DNA of 64,000 nucleotides, taken from contig JBLDXI010000018.1 of NCBI GenBank assembly GCA_047495785.1, positions 434,001 to 498,000 of the forward strand. Direction: 5' to 3'. The notes below the pieces were generated by a model. That model made no database searches. It saw only the letters and a program-made list of their open reading frames with translations, and was not told where the DNA came from. The stretch's first letter is position 1, and each line of letters begins with the position of its first letter. The translations under genes and the position numbers were made by a program. Source of the DNA: Lepidodermella squamata (lineage: Eukaryota; Gastrotricha). Below, in pieces: positions 1 through 9,874 of this stretch.

Positions 1-121
1 TTTCGCCTGTCCACTATTACCCGAAACCCGAAAGAAACCGAATATTTTTGTCTTTCCAAGCATAGAGATTGCAATTTATTGGTTAACGATGTGAAATAAC
101 TTGTGCTGTTTTGTGACGTAG

Positions 122-1046
122 ATATACGAACCGCGTGGTGACGCTGTGGTACCGGCCGCCGGAGCTGTTGCTGGGCGAGCGCAACTACGGCCCGCCCGTC
201 GACATGTGGGGTGCGGGCTGCGTGCTCGCGGAGCTGTACACGCGCTCGCCGATCATGCAGGGCAACGCGGAGGCGGAACAGCTCAACTACATCGTGAAGC
301 TGTGCGGCTCGATCACGCCCGAGGTGTGGCCGGGCGTCGAGCAGCTGGAGCTGTACTCCAAGTTCGAGCTGCCGCGCACGAACAAGCGCATCGTCAAGGA
401 CAAGCTGAAGCCGTACATCAAGGACCACCTCGCGCTCGACCTCGTCGACAAACTGCTCGTCCTCGACCCGAAGTTCCGCCTCGACGCCGATGGCGCGCTC
501 TCGCACGACTTTTTCTACGAGGTACGAATAAATGATCAACGGTCTTGCTTTTAGCGGAACCAAATTTTGAATCCCAACCCAAATCAATTGAATTTCTCCG
601 TGATTTTCAGTATTGGGCTTGGTCCTTGCTATTTGAACGCGACGATCTAAAAAATATTCGAAAAGGGCACTATTTAAGCTTGTTTGATGCCAAGTTTTGA
701 AATTCAAGTCTTTTTTATCTTTATTCATCACCTAATCACCCGTATTTTAATATTTCGGGAATTTCTCCCCGATTTTCGATTCAGCCTGGTCAAGTGATTT
801 TAATTCATGTTTTAAATATTTTAGGCGCCACTGCCAAATCCTGAGGAGTTGAAGAAGCTGTTGTCGCAGCACAAAATGTCCATGTTCGAGAGCACAGTGC
901 GGCGGCGACCCGAAGGTCCGCCCGGGCAGATGATGCCGGGCCAGCCGGGTGGGCCGCGACCCGGCGCACCCGGAGCAGCCGGGGCCGGAGGTGCGCGGGC
1001 AGCCAGCAGCATGGTGGGCCAACATGTTTTCGACCGCGTCTACTGA
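122..1046 (+). CDS. CDK9: CDK9 (P-TEFb kinase), 3' part only
   Basis: C-terminal part of cyclin-dependent kinase 9, which with cyclin T phosphorylates the RNA polymerase II tail and negative elongation factors in the nucleus. Two exons are read: 122-521 and 825-1046, joined in phase 0 through a GT-AG intron of 303 nt. The first exon opens inside the activation segment (YTNRVVTLWYRPPELLLGER); the T of YTNR is the position phosphorylated in human CDK9 (T186). It continues with the CDK9-typical CGSITPEVWP and DKLLVLDP blocks. The second exon gives APLPNPEELKKLL and then a Gly/Pro/Arg-rich tail ending FDRVY, close to the human ...FERVF end. The kinase N-lobe and catalytic loop lie left of the window, and 1-121 is intron. 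A poly(A) signal follows at 1199-1204. Identity is strong; only the missing 5' part limits it. Confidence 0.93.
602..660 (+). repeat. dispersed repeat, copy 1 (in CDK9 intron)
   Basis: A block reading TATTGGGCTTGGTCCTTGCT, then ATTTGAACGCGACG and ATCTAAAAAATATT. A second copy lies at about 1480-1549, also following GATTTTCAG. The family is not recognised. Confidence 0.6.
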
Positions 1047-1198
1047 TCGGTTGATCGATCGGTGTTTCATTCCATGCTCGATTCGGTGAATTAACGAATG
1101 ATCTTTCACTATATTGCACTACTACTGAAAATGTACTTTCTCGTCTGGTCGCCGGATGATGGATTATTATCCAAGTTTTTGATATATTTGAAGAAAAG

Positions 1199-1204
1199 AA
1201 TAAA
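1199..1204 (+). terminator. CDK9 poly(A) signal
   Basis: AATAAA 153 bp after the CDK9 stop codon, on the same strand. It is the first canonical signal downstream. Confidence 0.55.
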
Positions 1205-1479
1205 ATTGCTCCTGTTTTATGATGTTGATGTTTTGGCTAAACGGAAGAAAATAATAATTCAGAACCATCAGGTTCCAGTCAGCAGTCAACAATAATTTCG
1301 AACAAACTTCATCCGATTTCAAAATACAGCTTCGTGCTCGTGCCTGCAAGGTTGAACTCTAAATTTAGGGTTCCAGCACTGCATTTTCCCAAAATATGGT
1401 TTTCGAGTTTCACGCCTTCCGTGAAATCTAGGTTTTTGTCATCATGCCTAGCCGATAGATCTCCAATTTACGCGTAATT

Positions 1480-1549
1480 TGCGATTTTCAGTATTAGGCT
1501 TGGTCCTTACTATTTGAACGCGACGTGGTCGTGATCTAAAAAAATATTG
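1480..1549 (+). repeat. dispersed repeat, copy 2
   Basis: Matches the copy in the CDK9 intron: TATTAGGCTTGGTCCTTACT, then ATTTGAACGCGACG. It carries a short insertion (TGGTCGTG) before ATCTAAAAAAATATT. Two copies within 1 kb suggest a mobile or segmentally copied sequence. Confidence 0.6.
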
Positions 1550-1749
1550 CCCCCTCTTCGAGTAACAAGGCAAGTATCACCGTGTCGAATTCCACCAAGT
1601 TTACAACGTTAGAAAAAATAATGTCCATCCATGGTCATTTTATTGAAAACGGAATCAGTCGAAGTCTCATTCAAAAAGCGACACGTTTTTTTACCGGTTT
1701 TAGAAAAGAAGCTAATAAAAACAACGAATATCAAATTGAGCCATCGATT

Positions 1750-3223
1750 TCATCTGGCAGTAACTTCCATTTGCGGAACGGTTGAAACGCCGAAAACCTC
1801 CTGGTTCGAGTGTTTCTCCACGCTTGGCCGAACAGGCCGCAGCCTTGTGATCAAGCAGTCGTAGAGTGACCCAGCCGACGCGAACGGGCCCACTTGCAGG
1901 GTGTACAGATCAGCCGGAGCGTGGCACACGAATTCCATCTGCTCGAGGGGTCGCGGATATTCTTCGCAAGGACCTGAAAAAAAATCAAAATATAAATAAT
2001 TACCAAAATGAATTGTTTTATTTAGCGCCACACAGTTATTGAAAGGAAAAGTATCAAGTATTATTAGTAAATAAATAAATTATTAATCAATTATTAGTAT
2101 ATAAATCAAGTAAATTATAAAATAAAATTACCCAAAGTGAAGGCTACCGGGTCGAAATGTCGTCTCAGGTCTTCAACATCGTAGCCTTTGATCGGCAACA
2201 GCCACGTGATAGTCGCAGCATGCGAAAAATCTGGCTGTTTCGCCAACCCCGTCAGCTGTGCGTAGAAAATCTCGCCCGAATCGGCATCTCTCAGCGACAC
2301 GATGTCGCCTTTGTGCCATATGTGCCCGCGAGACACGCACCAGTCAACCGTTATCAGCCCAGCCTCGGCATGGGCGATGCGAGACGGGCGAAATCGACCC
2401 GTTCCGGTGCTTGGTTTGAAAATCGCGCGGCGGCCTTTGCCTTTTGGGATGCCAGCGGCGCGGCGGGAAACGGCTGGAACTTGAGAATTCAAGGAGGCAG
2501 CTGCTGCTGGCTTGGCTTGGCTCGAAGCTGAAACTTGGTGTGCCTGGCTTACAGCGGCTGTGATTCGAGCAGATTGGCGGTTACTAGCGCCTTTAAGAGC
2601 TGAAAAATAGAGGACAAATCTAGCACATTTTGCGAGCAACTGTTTGATCAGTTTGACTCAATCAAGAATTTAGAAATTAAATTTTAGATTATGTAAAATG
2701 TCAAAATAGAATATTGCGGAAAATGCTTGATAGCCAGTTTTTTGGAGTACAAACGATTGACGATATCTATCCCTGAAGATGTTTATCGAAAATAGCCGAA
2801 ACGTCGGAAATAAACTGATAGCGCTAACTTTCATCAATCGTTTGGGGGAAAATGGTATGCGTTTTCGCCGATAATTATATTTCGTAAAAAATCAACAGCT
2901 CTATTTCAAATCGGATGAAAAAATCGAGATTCAATAAAAATTTTGCCAAAATCTGCGGCATATTGAATGAATGCATTCATACCTGAAGCTTTCGAAGCGG
3001 CCGAATCGGTTGCTGCTGCAGGCTGCTGGCTTTCAGCCTGGTTTGGAACTGCGTTAGAAGGCGGAATTTCGCACTTTCTGTTAGCATCGTAAAAAGAAGC
3101 CGTCTGCTTTTCAAACGCCAACCAATTGCAGCTGTTGCATAGAAACGTTTTCTTGTCCTTCTGGCGATAAAAAGCGACCGAAGAATCGGTTTTACACGTC
3201 GAGCAATGGACTTGATGCACCAT
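1750..3223 (-). CDS. GATAD1: GATAD1-like GATA zinc-finger chromatin protein
   Basis: Orthologue of GATA zinc finger domain-containing protein 1, a chromatin reader associated with SIN3/KDM5-type complexes at H3K4me3. Exons in coding order: 3223-2983, 2599-2132 and 1973-1750, joining in phase 1 at both introns to give 310 residues. The N-terminus has a GATA-type finger with C7, C10, C29 and C32 (CSTC...CNSC). Mid-protein, GKGRRAIFK matches the family motif, and the following block (HIWHKGDIVSLRDADSGEIFYAQLTG, given here in part as GDIVSLRDAD and FYAQLTG) and WLLP match the conserved C-terminal domain. The last exon has EQMEFVCHAP, nearly identical to the vertebrate protein. The start lies 66 bp after the F-box stop on the same strand, with a splice-like acceptor (TATTTTTAG, AG at 3236-3237) 12 nt before the ATG, which suggests an operon. 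Confidence 0.88.
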
Positions 3224-3235
3224 TTAAAAAAATAC

Positions 3236-3237
3236 CT
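3236..3237 (-). promoter_or_regulatory. candidate trans-splice acceptor for GATAD1
   Basis: On the minus strand a T-rich tract ends in TTTTTAG between the F-box stop (3290) and the GATAD1 ATG (3223). A 66-bp gap leaves little room for an independent promoter. Inference only; it could also be a 5' UTR intron end. Confidence 0.4.
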
Positions 3238-3289
3238 AAAAATACAAGCATCGACGTGAATTTCGTAGAAAGACAATTTAGATGTCAGA

Positions 3290-4084
3290 TTAAAAATCCA
3301 TGTCTTCCAGTTCAGATTGAATTTCCAATTTTTCAGAGAGGCTTGGGAATAAAACTTGAACTCGGAGCGTTTCAGAGTGAGAAATTACAAACATGTAGAT
3401 TGTCTCTGCTGGGATGTCGCGAAATACTGACAACGACCGAAAACATCTCCAGTCGTAGAAAACTGTACGCAGTTCGTTGAAATCAGCATCATAAAATGTA
3501 GCAGCGTAATGTTCTCCGCTGATGATAAAAGGCATTTTTAGGGTTAACATTGCTTCTGGACATGGCTGGCACAACTGCGGAAAGTTGATCAGCCAAATAT
3601 AATCCATATGCAACTGACGGTGATAATACCGGGATAAATATTTCCCAAGGCAGAGGTAAGGCTCAGATTCCCAGGAGCAAGATTTGTTGAAGTTGTTAAT
3701 ATGAGCTAAAATTGCAGATTTTGACGATAAGTCGAACTGATGCAGAAATTTAGTAGATGATGTTTCGAGCTTGACGCCACCGCAGCAGAGCTGGTTTCTC
3801 GCTAGAAACTCTTTCATATCTAGCAACGAGTTGGGATTTTGGGAGAGAAACGAATTTACTGGACCATCACCCAATTCTTTACGTAAACGAGCTTCCAGGA
3901 AATCCAAGGAGTCAATTATATGGAACCATCGGAGACAAACATTGCTGCAGCTACAGAATACAGTTTCCAGACAGTCGATAGAGTTCAAAATTTTGAATAA
4001 GATCTCATTCGGAAGACTATTCAGCGATGATGAGCGTGACTTCTGGGGTAAGCCGGAACTGGTTTGATCAGCATTTCCCAGCAT
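3290..4084 (-). CDS. F-box protein
   Basis: A 264-residue protein with an N-terminal F-box: SLNSLPNEILFKILNSIDCL, followed by VFCSCSNVCLRWFHI. Such proteins recruit substrates to SCF ubiquitin ligases through Skp1. The C-terminal 200 residues contain no repeat I recognise; motifs such as YYHRQLHMDYIWL and FYDWRCFRSLSVF do not place it in a named FBXO, FBXL or FBXW group. The start is the first in-frame ATG (4082-4084). The open frame extends further upstream without an ATG, and a TTTCAG acceptor lies 26 nt before the chosen ATG, so the 5' UTR probably begins at a cis or trans splice site. It is single-exon as read, and GATAD1 follows 66 bp downstream on the same strand. Confidence 0.8.
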   Translation of the reverse strand: MLGNADQTSSGLPQKSRSSSLNSLPNEILFKILNSIDCLETVFCSCSNVCLRWFHIIDSLDFLEARLRKELGDGPVNSFLSQNPNSLLDMKEFLARNQLCCGGVKLETSSTKFLHQFDLSSKSAILAHINNFNKSCSWESEPYLCLGKYLSRYYHRQLHMDYIWLINFPQLCQPCPEAMLTLKMPFIISGEHYAATFYDADFNELRTVFYDWRCFRSLSVFRDIPAETIYMFVISHSETLRVQVLFPSLSEKLEIQSELEDMDF

Positions 4085-5024
4085 GACTTGAATGACTACT
4101 GGATAAAAACCTGAAACCAGAAAGCATCTGCAATCTGCAAATAGTTGAAAAAATGAAGCCCCGTTGCTATTCAACAACTTCAGGCATATCAGCCAAGGAA
4201 TGTAAGCCGACAGTTGGACTACAGGTAGCTTGATCGTCTGACGGCTTCCGCCCGCTCAGCCAGCTCTCGGCTTTTTCCAACTCGAGGTTTTGATTTCCCG
4301 CGCATTATTGCCAAAATATTAAAATATTATGTGCGCGGGCGCGAAATTCGACTGATTATTAAATGCCTGCACTAAAATGAAATTCTCATGTAAAAACAAG
4401 TGTGAAAATCAATCAGCTGTTAATAGTTTTTTTTCTCGGGTTTCTCTCTTTTTCATTCTATAGAAACCCGAGGAAAAGGTCCCCGAGGTCTGTCTGTCTT
4501 TATCCGTCGGTCCCAAATCGGTTGTAGTTCGTGGAGAAAGCTATGCGCGTCACTCATGGGGGTCCAACTAGTATGGTAGTAATTTGATCGGCTATATTTT
4601 GGATTCAGAAATTATGGAAGGCCTCAAACAAGCGCGAATTCCGCGCCTGGCGATTGTACTGGGTGCTTGTTCAGCTTTCAGCTCGAAAACGCTGTTTTGC
4701 ATGCCAAAAGTAGCAAAGCTGTTTATAACTGCCTATTTTTTCTCGAACACCCTGTATTTTCGTGATTTCCCTTCAGCATGCAGGGAGAATAGAGATTTTA
4801 ATTTCTTCTTTCGACGTCACCTCGATAAAACTTTTGGGGTTAAGCCAACAGTAAACAGAAACAGAACTATAATTAGAATCAGAACTAATTATAATTAGAA
4901 ACAGAACTAATTATAAGTAACAGTCAGAATGGTCTCTTACTCATACTTGTACTGCGGGACACCTTCAGAAAGATTTTCTGAACCATCTTTTTATTTAATT
5001 TGATCTTTGATCCTTTATCTTTAG
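4085..5024. other. divergent intergenic region (F-box / BRK1)
   Basis: Separates the divergent F-box (-) and BRK1 (+) genes and so probably contains both promoters. It holds the hairpin at 4435-4472 and short imperfect AGAACTAATTATAA repeats near 4862-4920. No coding region is supported. Confidence 0.6.
4435..4472. repeat. perfect 11-bp inverted repeat (hairpin)
   Basis: CTCGGGTTTCT (4435-4445) and AGAAACCCGAG (4462-4472) are perfect complements around a 16-nt loop. They are flanked by TTTT on the left and GAAAA on the right, which extends the pairing past one bulged G. It could be a structured repeat end or a regulatory hairpin. Confidence 0.6.
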
Positions 5025-5371
5025 ATGTCTAATAGCCCTTCTACTTCTGGAAGCTCTGCCTTTCCTTTCGTTCAAAAAGAGATCTCGAGCGATTGGAACA
5101 ACCGTGAATTTATCCAAGTCATTTCTGCCAACATCAAAAAGATTTCTGACGCCCTGAACGCATTTGGTAGGTATCCTCTCTAAGCTTACTCAAATACATA
5201 GCTCTCTGCATGCATGGAAATGTCGAAGCGAAACCGTAATATGATTGATTTTTACTTTCAGACTTTACTTGTCGATCTCGGTTAGCTGAGCTTCACGAAC
5301 AACTGCAATCTTTACAGAATCGTGTCGAATACCTGGAAGCAAAAGCTACGAAAGCAGAAGGCGCAGAATAG
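5025..5371 (+). CDS. BRK1: BRK1/HSPC300, WAVE complex subunit
   Basis: Small coiled-coil subunit of the WAVE regulatory complex, which activates Arp2/3-driven actin assembly. Exon 1 is 5025-5166 and exon 2 is 5262-5371, joined in phase 1 (G+AC gives Asp), making 83 residues against about 75 in vertebrates. The protein contains [35 protein letters not shown] and heptads ending [17 protein letters not shown], closely matching human BRK1 (QREIHQDWANREYIEI..., [20 protein letters not shown]). An acceptor (TTATCTTTAG) abuts the ATG directly, consistent with a 5' UTR intron or trans-splicing. The stop is only 8 bp before the next ATG. Confidence 0.93.
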
Positions 5372-5379
5372 CCGAAACA

Positions 5380-6333
5380 ATGTCGCCTAGATTCAGCTCG
5401 TCTATTACTCTTATTAATAAATTTACTCCTCGCTTAACTGCTTCCGCTAATCATTTCCCCGCTCCGCCTTCATCGTCGCAGCCGATTCCACCAGATATCC
5501 CTCGCCCGCCTTACGCTTGCAACCCGCCGATTCCTCCACCTAAACTGCCGTCGATCCAGCTGAGAAAGGATGCTGATTATATTAAGAAAATGCGAAAAGC
5601 CGGCGAAATTGCCGCGCTAATTCTCGATGCATTAGGTCGAGCTGTTACGCCAGGCGTCTCGACTGCTGACCTGGATGATTTCGCCGTGGGCCACTGCAAA
5701 AAATACAAGTGCTACCCATCGCCGCTGGGCTATCGCGGCTTCCCCCGCTCAATTTGTACGTCAGTAAACGAAGTTGTGTGCCACGGCATTCCAAACGCCA
5801 ACGTGCTAAGTGATGGCGATATTATCACGATTGATGTTACAATTTTCCACGATGGGGTTCATGCAGATTGCGCTGCGACGTTCCCTGTCGGTTTCGGGAT
5901 GTCGGCTGAAGCGTTGAATTTGATGGACGCAGCTAGAACCGCTTCAGCATGTGCTGCTGCGACCTGTGTGAAAGACGCGACTCTAGGCGATATCGCCAGA
6001 ATGTGTGACCAAGTCGCTGAGAAATTCGGCTGCATCGTCCTGCCGAGTGTTTGCGGCCATGGGGTCGGGTTGAATTTCCATGAACCACCTACGATTGCTC
6101 ATTCGATGAAAATGCTGTCTTACAACAAGCAATTGGCGAATTTACGCCTCCAGCCTGGAATGACGTTGACTATTGAACCGGCTCTGGCGCTTTCAGGCTG
6201 CTCTGGCGAGGTGGTCATTGACCCGCGTGATGGTTGGACTGTTCGAACGGCGGATGGCAAGATTAGCGCGCAGTTTGAGCACACGTTGTTGGTCACGGAT
6301 CGCGGGCCGCAGATTATTACAGCGCTTCCATAA
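5380..6333 (+). CDS. METAP1D: methionine aminopeptidase, mitochondrial type (METAP1D)
   Basis: Type I methionine aminopeptidase removing initiator Met from nascent proteins; 317 residues in one exon. The pita-bread fold residues are all visible: H135 (VCHGIP), metal ligands D152 (ITIDVT) and D163 (HADCAATF), H227 (CGHGVG), E266 (TIEPAL) and E300 (FEHTLLV). The first 60 residues are Ser/Arg/Pro-rich and lack acidic residues early on, like a mitochondrial presequence, and the zinc-finger N-terminus of cytosolic METAP1 is absent; hence the METAP1D call. The ATG is only 8 bp after the BRK1 stop, with no room for a promoter or a separate poly(A) site, so the two are probably transcribed together. 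A poly(A) signal lies at 6352-6357. Confidence 0.9.
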   Translation: MSPRFSSSITLINKFTPRLTASANHFPAPPSSSQPIPPDIPRPPYACNPPIPPPKLPSIQLRKDADYIKKMRKAGEIAALILDALGRAVTPGVSTADLDDFAVGHCKKYKCYPSPLGYRGFPRSICTSVNEVVCHGIPNANVLSDGDIITIDVTIFHDGVHADCAATFPVGFGMSAEALNLMDAARTASACAAATCVKDATLGDIARMCDQVAEKFGCIVLPSVCGHGVGLNFHEPPTIAHSMKMLSYNKQLANLRLQPGMTLTIEPALALSGCSGEVVIDPRDGWTVRTADGKISAQFEHTLLVTDRGPQIITALP

Positions 6334-6351
6334 AAGAAAATGAGAATTTTC

Positions 6352-6357
6352 AATAAA
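6352..6357 (+). terminator. poly(A) signal after METAP1D
   Basis: AATAAA 18 bp after the METAP1D stop and 141 bp before the KIN17 ATG. Confidence 0.6.
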
Positions 6358-6465
6358 ATTTATTGTATAAGTTCGCTTTTCAAATTCTTGTAAATCAGTT
6401 TGAACACGCCTTACCTATATTTCATGTATCCTGAACATTATCCTAAAATCCATTCATTTTTTCTT

Positions 6466-6467
6466 AG
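6466..6467 (+). promoter_or_regulatory. candidate trans-splice acceptor for KIN17
   Basis: CATTTTTTCTTAG ends 30 nt before the KIN17 ATG and about 110 bp after the upstream poly(A) signal. The arrangement resembles operon intercistronic regions. Inference only. Confidence 0.4.
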
Positions 6468-6497
6468 ATTTTTATTGTCATTTTCAAACGCTGAAAA

Positions 6498-8194
6498 ATG
6501 GACAAGAAAGATCCTTTTGGACCAAAGGCGATTGCCAAGCGCATGAAATCGAAAGGCCTGCAAAAACTGCGCTGGTACTGTCAAATGTGCGAGAAACAAT
6601 GTCGAGGTTTGTTCTATTTTTCTCATAAAACAAATGCAGCAAGAAATTGAAATGAAATTATTATCGATTTGCATTTCGAAAGTCTAATTTCTTCGAAATT
6701 TTCATTATCGCCGAAATGATTGTTCACCTCTTGTAGAATAGGAATGGAGGATATCCTAGTGTTAGTAAGCTGGCTGGGGTGTATTCCTTTTCAAATTTCC
6801 TAAAGATTCTTCGTCATCTGGGATTTCGAAGACTTTGGGAATCATAGTACAAGACTTAACCAGTTATTTCACGATCAATTTATTCACGCTTTGAAATTTG
6901 GCTGAACTGGCTTTTTTAATATCGAATCATTGTGCTCATTTTTAGATGAAAACGGCTTCAAGTGCCACATCATGTCCGAGGGCCACCAGCGGCAACTGCT
7001 GTTGTTCGGCCAGCGGCCCGGCAAGTACATGGACGAGTTTTCTCGCGAATTCAAAACGTGTTACCTGGATTTGCTGCGGCGGCGGTTCGGCGGGCGGCGT
7101 GTTCACTCGAATGTCGTGTACCAGGAGTACATCAAGGACAAGGAGCACATTCACATGAACTCGACGAAATGGGTCACCCTCACTGGCTTCGTGCAATATC
7201 TCGGCCGTGAAGGCTATTGCAAGGTTTGCAAACACTGCATTCAATATTTTGATTTTTTCAAAGTTTATCCAAGAAAAAATCTCGATGAAAAATACCGAAA
7301 GTTCGAAATGATCATATTCTCTGAATATTTTTCTAGGTCGAAGAAACGGAAAAAGGTTGGTTCATTCAGTACATCGAACGCGACGCCAAAGCGATGCAAA
7401 AAGCTATGGCGATGCAGAACAAGGACAAAATAGCGATGGACGACGAGGATCGCATCATCCACGACATAAACAAGCAGATCAAACGCGCGACTGAGGGCGC
7501 GTCGAGTTCTGCCCAGAAGGAAGAACCGCGCGCCACGGAGCTGATACGCGACCCGGACAACGAGGCGCCGATCAAGCTGAACCTCAGTCTCGTGAAACCG
7601 GTTGTTAAAGAGGAACCAGGCGTGCCTAGCACGTTCGCGAAACCACAGAATATCTTCGCCAAATTGAAGCAGGAGAAACAGGAGAAATTTTCCGATACAG
7701 CCTCAGTTGCTAGCTCGTCGTTTTCGACGGCTACTAAACGCTCGGCTTTGGATGAAATTCGCGAGGAAGAAGAGCGGTTGAAGGAGAAAAAGCACAGGCG
7801 GAATAATTGGCTACACGAGGGCATTGTCGTAAGACTGATCGGCAAAAGTTTGCCTCGAGAGGTTCAAGATCGCAAGGCTGTTATCCGGCGCCTAGTCGAT
7901 AAATTCACCGCAAAAGTTGAGTTGTTGCAAACGCAGAATTCGTCCAGTGATAAGTACGCTCAGGAGAAATTGCCGTCGGTAATCGACCAGGCGGACATGG
8001 AGACGGTCGTTCCGGCTCAGGGCCGACGGGTTCTCGTGGTGAATGGCGCGTATCGAGGCGCGACGGCCGTGGTCAAGAGCATCGATACGAACAGGTGTTT
8101 GCTGACGGTGGAAATCGACGCTGGGCCGTTGCGTGGTCGGCAGCTCGAGAATGTCGTGTTCGAGGACGTGTGTAAAATAGCCGACGAAAGATAA
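6498..8194 (+). CDS. KIN: KIN17 DNA/RNA-binding protein
   Basis: Orthologue of KIN17, a nuclear zinc-finger protein tied to DNA replication and repair and to spliceosomes. Exons 6498-6606, 6946-7223 and 7337-8194 join in frame to give 414 residues (human 393). The N-terminus matches the family (PKAIAKRMKSKGLQKLRWYC), with a CCHH-type finger at C28, C31, H44 and H50, then HQRQLLLF and the winged-helix-like block RRFGGRRVHSNVVYQEYI. The C-terminal half has the SALDEI motif and tandem SH3/KOW-like sequences including VLVVNGAYRGATA. The middle (about 155-260) is charged and disordered. It lies 164 bp downstream of METAP1D on the same strand, a probable third cistron. Poly(A) signal at 8278-8283. 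Confidence 0.93.
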
Positions 8195-8277
8195 TACACC
8201 TGGACAACTTGGAAACGGTTCCACTCAAATGTTTTTCACTTTTAATTAACAACTGTTTATGTTTGATTGTATAAAAA

Positions 8278-8283
8278 AATAAA
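8278..8283 (+). terminator. KIN17 poly(A) signal
   Basis: AATAAA 84 bp after the KIN17 stop codon. Confidence 0.55.
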
Positions 8284-9350
8284 GGAAACAAAGTAACATG
8301 TGATCGGTTTTCTTTCAATATACTGGGATGATTTTGAAACATTTCGATTTCTGTGAGAAATCCTAAACGCCATGGATTTCGCTGACCTGCTACTTGTTGA
8401 TCGTATGATAATGGGCGATGCTCGAAAAACAGGCGAGAATCCTCTTTCTAACGGTAGTAGTCTCATGAAAAAATTCCACGCATTGAGTGCATGGCGGCTA
8501 AAAAAACCAAGAAAATGCAACGGTACCCCACCAAGAGGTCTTTGCCGATACTTTTGGATATCGCCTACAAGAATCTGAATTCAATATTCCGTTTCTTTTC
8601 GGAATACAATTACTTTCAGATTCAAACCGATTGATGTTTTATTCAATCGAAGAGAAGCTAAACTATTTTGCCCGCTAGATCTGACTTCAAATCTGACTTC
8701 AGGGTCCAATTGACTAGTTATACATTTGCCTTTCTGAATGAAAACTGAAGAAACAGCAGCCTAGCTGACGAATTCTGTGAATACATCAAGATGAATATAC
8801 ATTCGAAAAACTAGCGCTATTAAAACTTCGTGAACTGATAGCAACCACATCACATGCCTGTCGTTTTGCCGACAAGTTTCTTCATTCGTTTCCGTTGAAA
8901 GAGTTTAACGGAAACGATCGTTCAGCAATTAGTTGAATTTCCCAGCTGTCTGTAAAGCATCGAAATTAGGTACAACGCCGTATTGTTAGCAAAAAGTCAC
9001 AGGTGGATTGTAATTTTTATGTCATTTTATTTTTCGGCTTCAATATCATCGCAACCTTGAATTTTTCTCATTGCTGTTATTATTTTATCAATATCTCGCT
9101 TTTTCCGTGATCATCATCAGTGTAGAACAAGAAGAAGATGAAGAAGAAGAAGAAGTATAATACGCACTACTAATAGTAGAAGAAGATGAAGAGAAGAGCT
9201 TCGTCGTTTTCATTCGGTTTTTTTCGTTTCCAAAATGAAAACGCCATCATGACGTCGTCGAATTTTTGAAACCAATTTTATAGGTACCATCATCATGATA
9301 GCAGTACAAAAGACACATAGTAGTAGGTAGACAGACGAAGAGACAGCCGA

Positions 9351-9380
9351 CAACGACGACAACGACGACGACGACGACAA
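9351..9380. repeat. (ACG/AAC)n simple repeat
   Basis: Thirty bases of CAACGACGAC-type trinucleotide repeat downstream of the ARID1 stop, probably in its 3' UTR. Confidence 0.7.
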
Positions 9381-9874
9381 CAGTTGTTGTTGGTGAAGAT
9401 GAACAAGTAGTAATGAACATTGACGAAGATGAAGAATAAGAGATGTTGTTGTTGTTGTTGTTGTCGGATGATGAAAACACAGCCGCTTGTTTCGGTTCGG
9501 TCGCTTTTTTTTATGAAGATGATTATTTACATTATTATTATTATTTCATCGGCTTTTTACGAACAATTGTTGTGATTGACTGACTGACTGAGAGAGAGAG
9601 AGCTGACGTATTTACACACGCAAACAATTGTATCGAGTTTTAGAGCCGATTTTGATGTGGAGTTGGCGCTGCAGGCGGCGGCGGCGGCGGTGATGGGCAA
9701 AATAAGAGCCATGTAGGTAGGTACTAATATTATCTCTCAGATCAGATCTGAAATCATCCGGCATTGTGTGGTCACAAAAAGAAGTCGCCTCCTCGTGTCA
9801 CTACTCATCGCATCAGTAAAATGAAAGCCCGGTTTTGTTTTCGAATCGTATCGAATCGAATCGAAGAATGGCGA

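Larger units (their letters stand above)
1047..1749. other. CDK9/GATAD1 convergent intergenic region
   Basis: Holds the CDK9 3' UTR with its poly(A) signal and the second copy of the dispersed repeat. No gene is supported here; the short open frames have no protein-like composition. Confidence 0.6.
8195..9874. other. convergent intergenic region KIN17 / ARID1
   Basis: Contains the 3' UTRs of two convergent genes. The right half (about 9120-9480) is rich in simple repeats: GAAGAAGAT runs, an (AACGACGAC)n tract at 9351-9380 and TTGTTG runs. TTTATT signals for the minus-strand ARID1 transcript occur near 9020-9090. No gene is supported. Confidence 0.55.

Noticed and set aside
4085-4177. Upstream extension of the F-box frame.
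   Set aside because: It has no ATG and contains a splice-acceptor-like TTTCAG just before the chosen start.
8372-8600. Short frames with DFADLLLVDRM and KKTKKMQRYPTKRSLPILLD, vaguely like the C-terminal part of piggyBac-type transposases.
   Set aside because: The match is weak, split over two frames and has no terminal repeats or target duplication.
9247-9480. Frame with runs of Asn, Ser and Val.
   Set aside because: It is translated simple-sequence DNA in the ARID1 3' flank.
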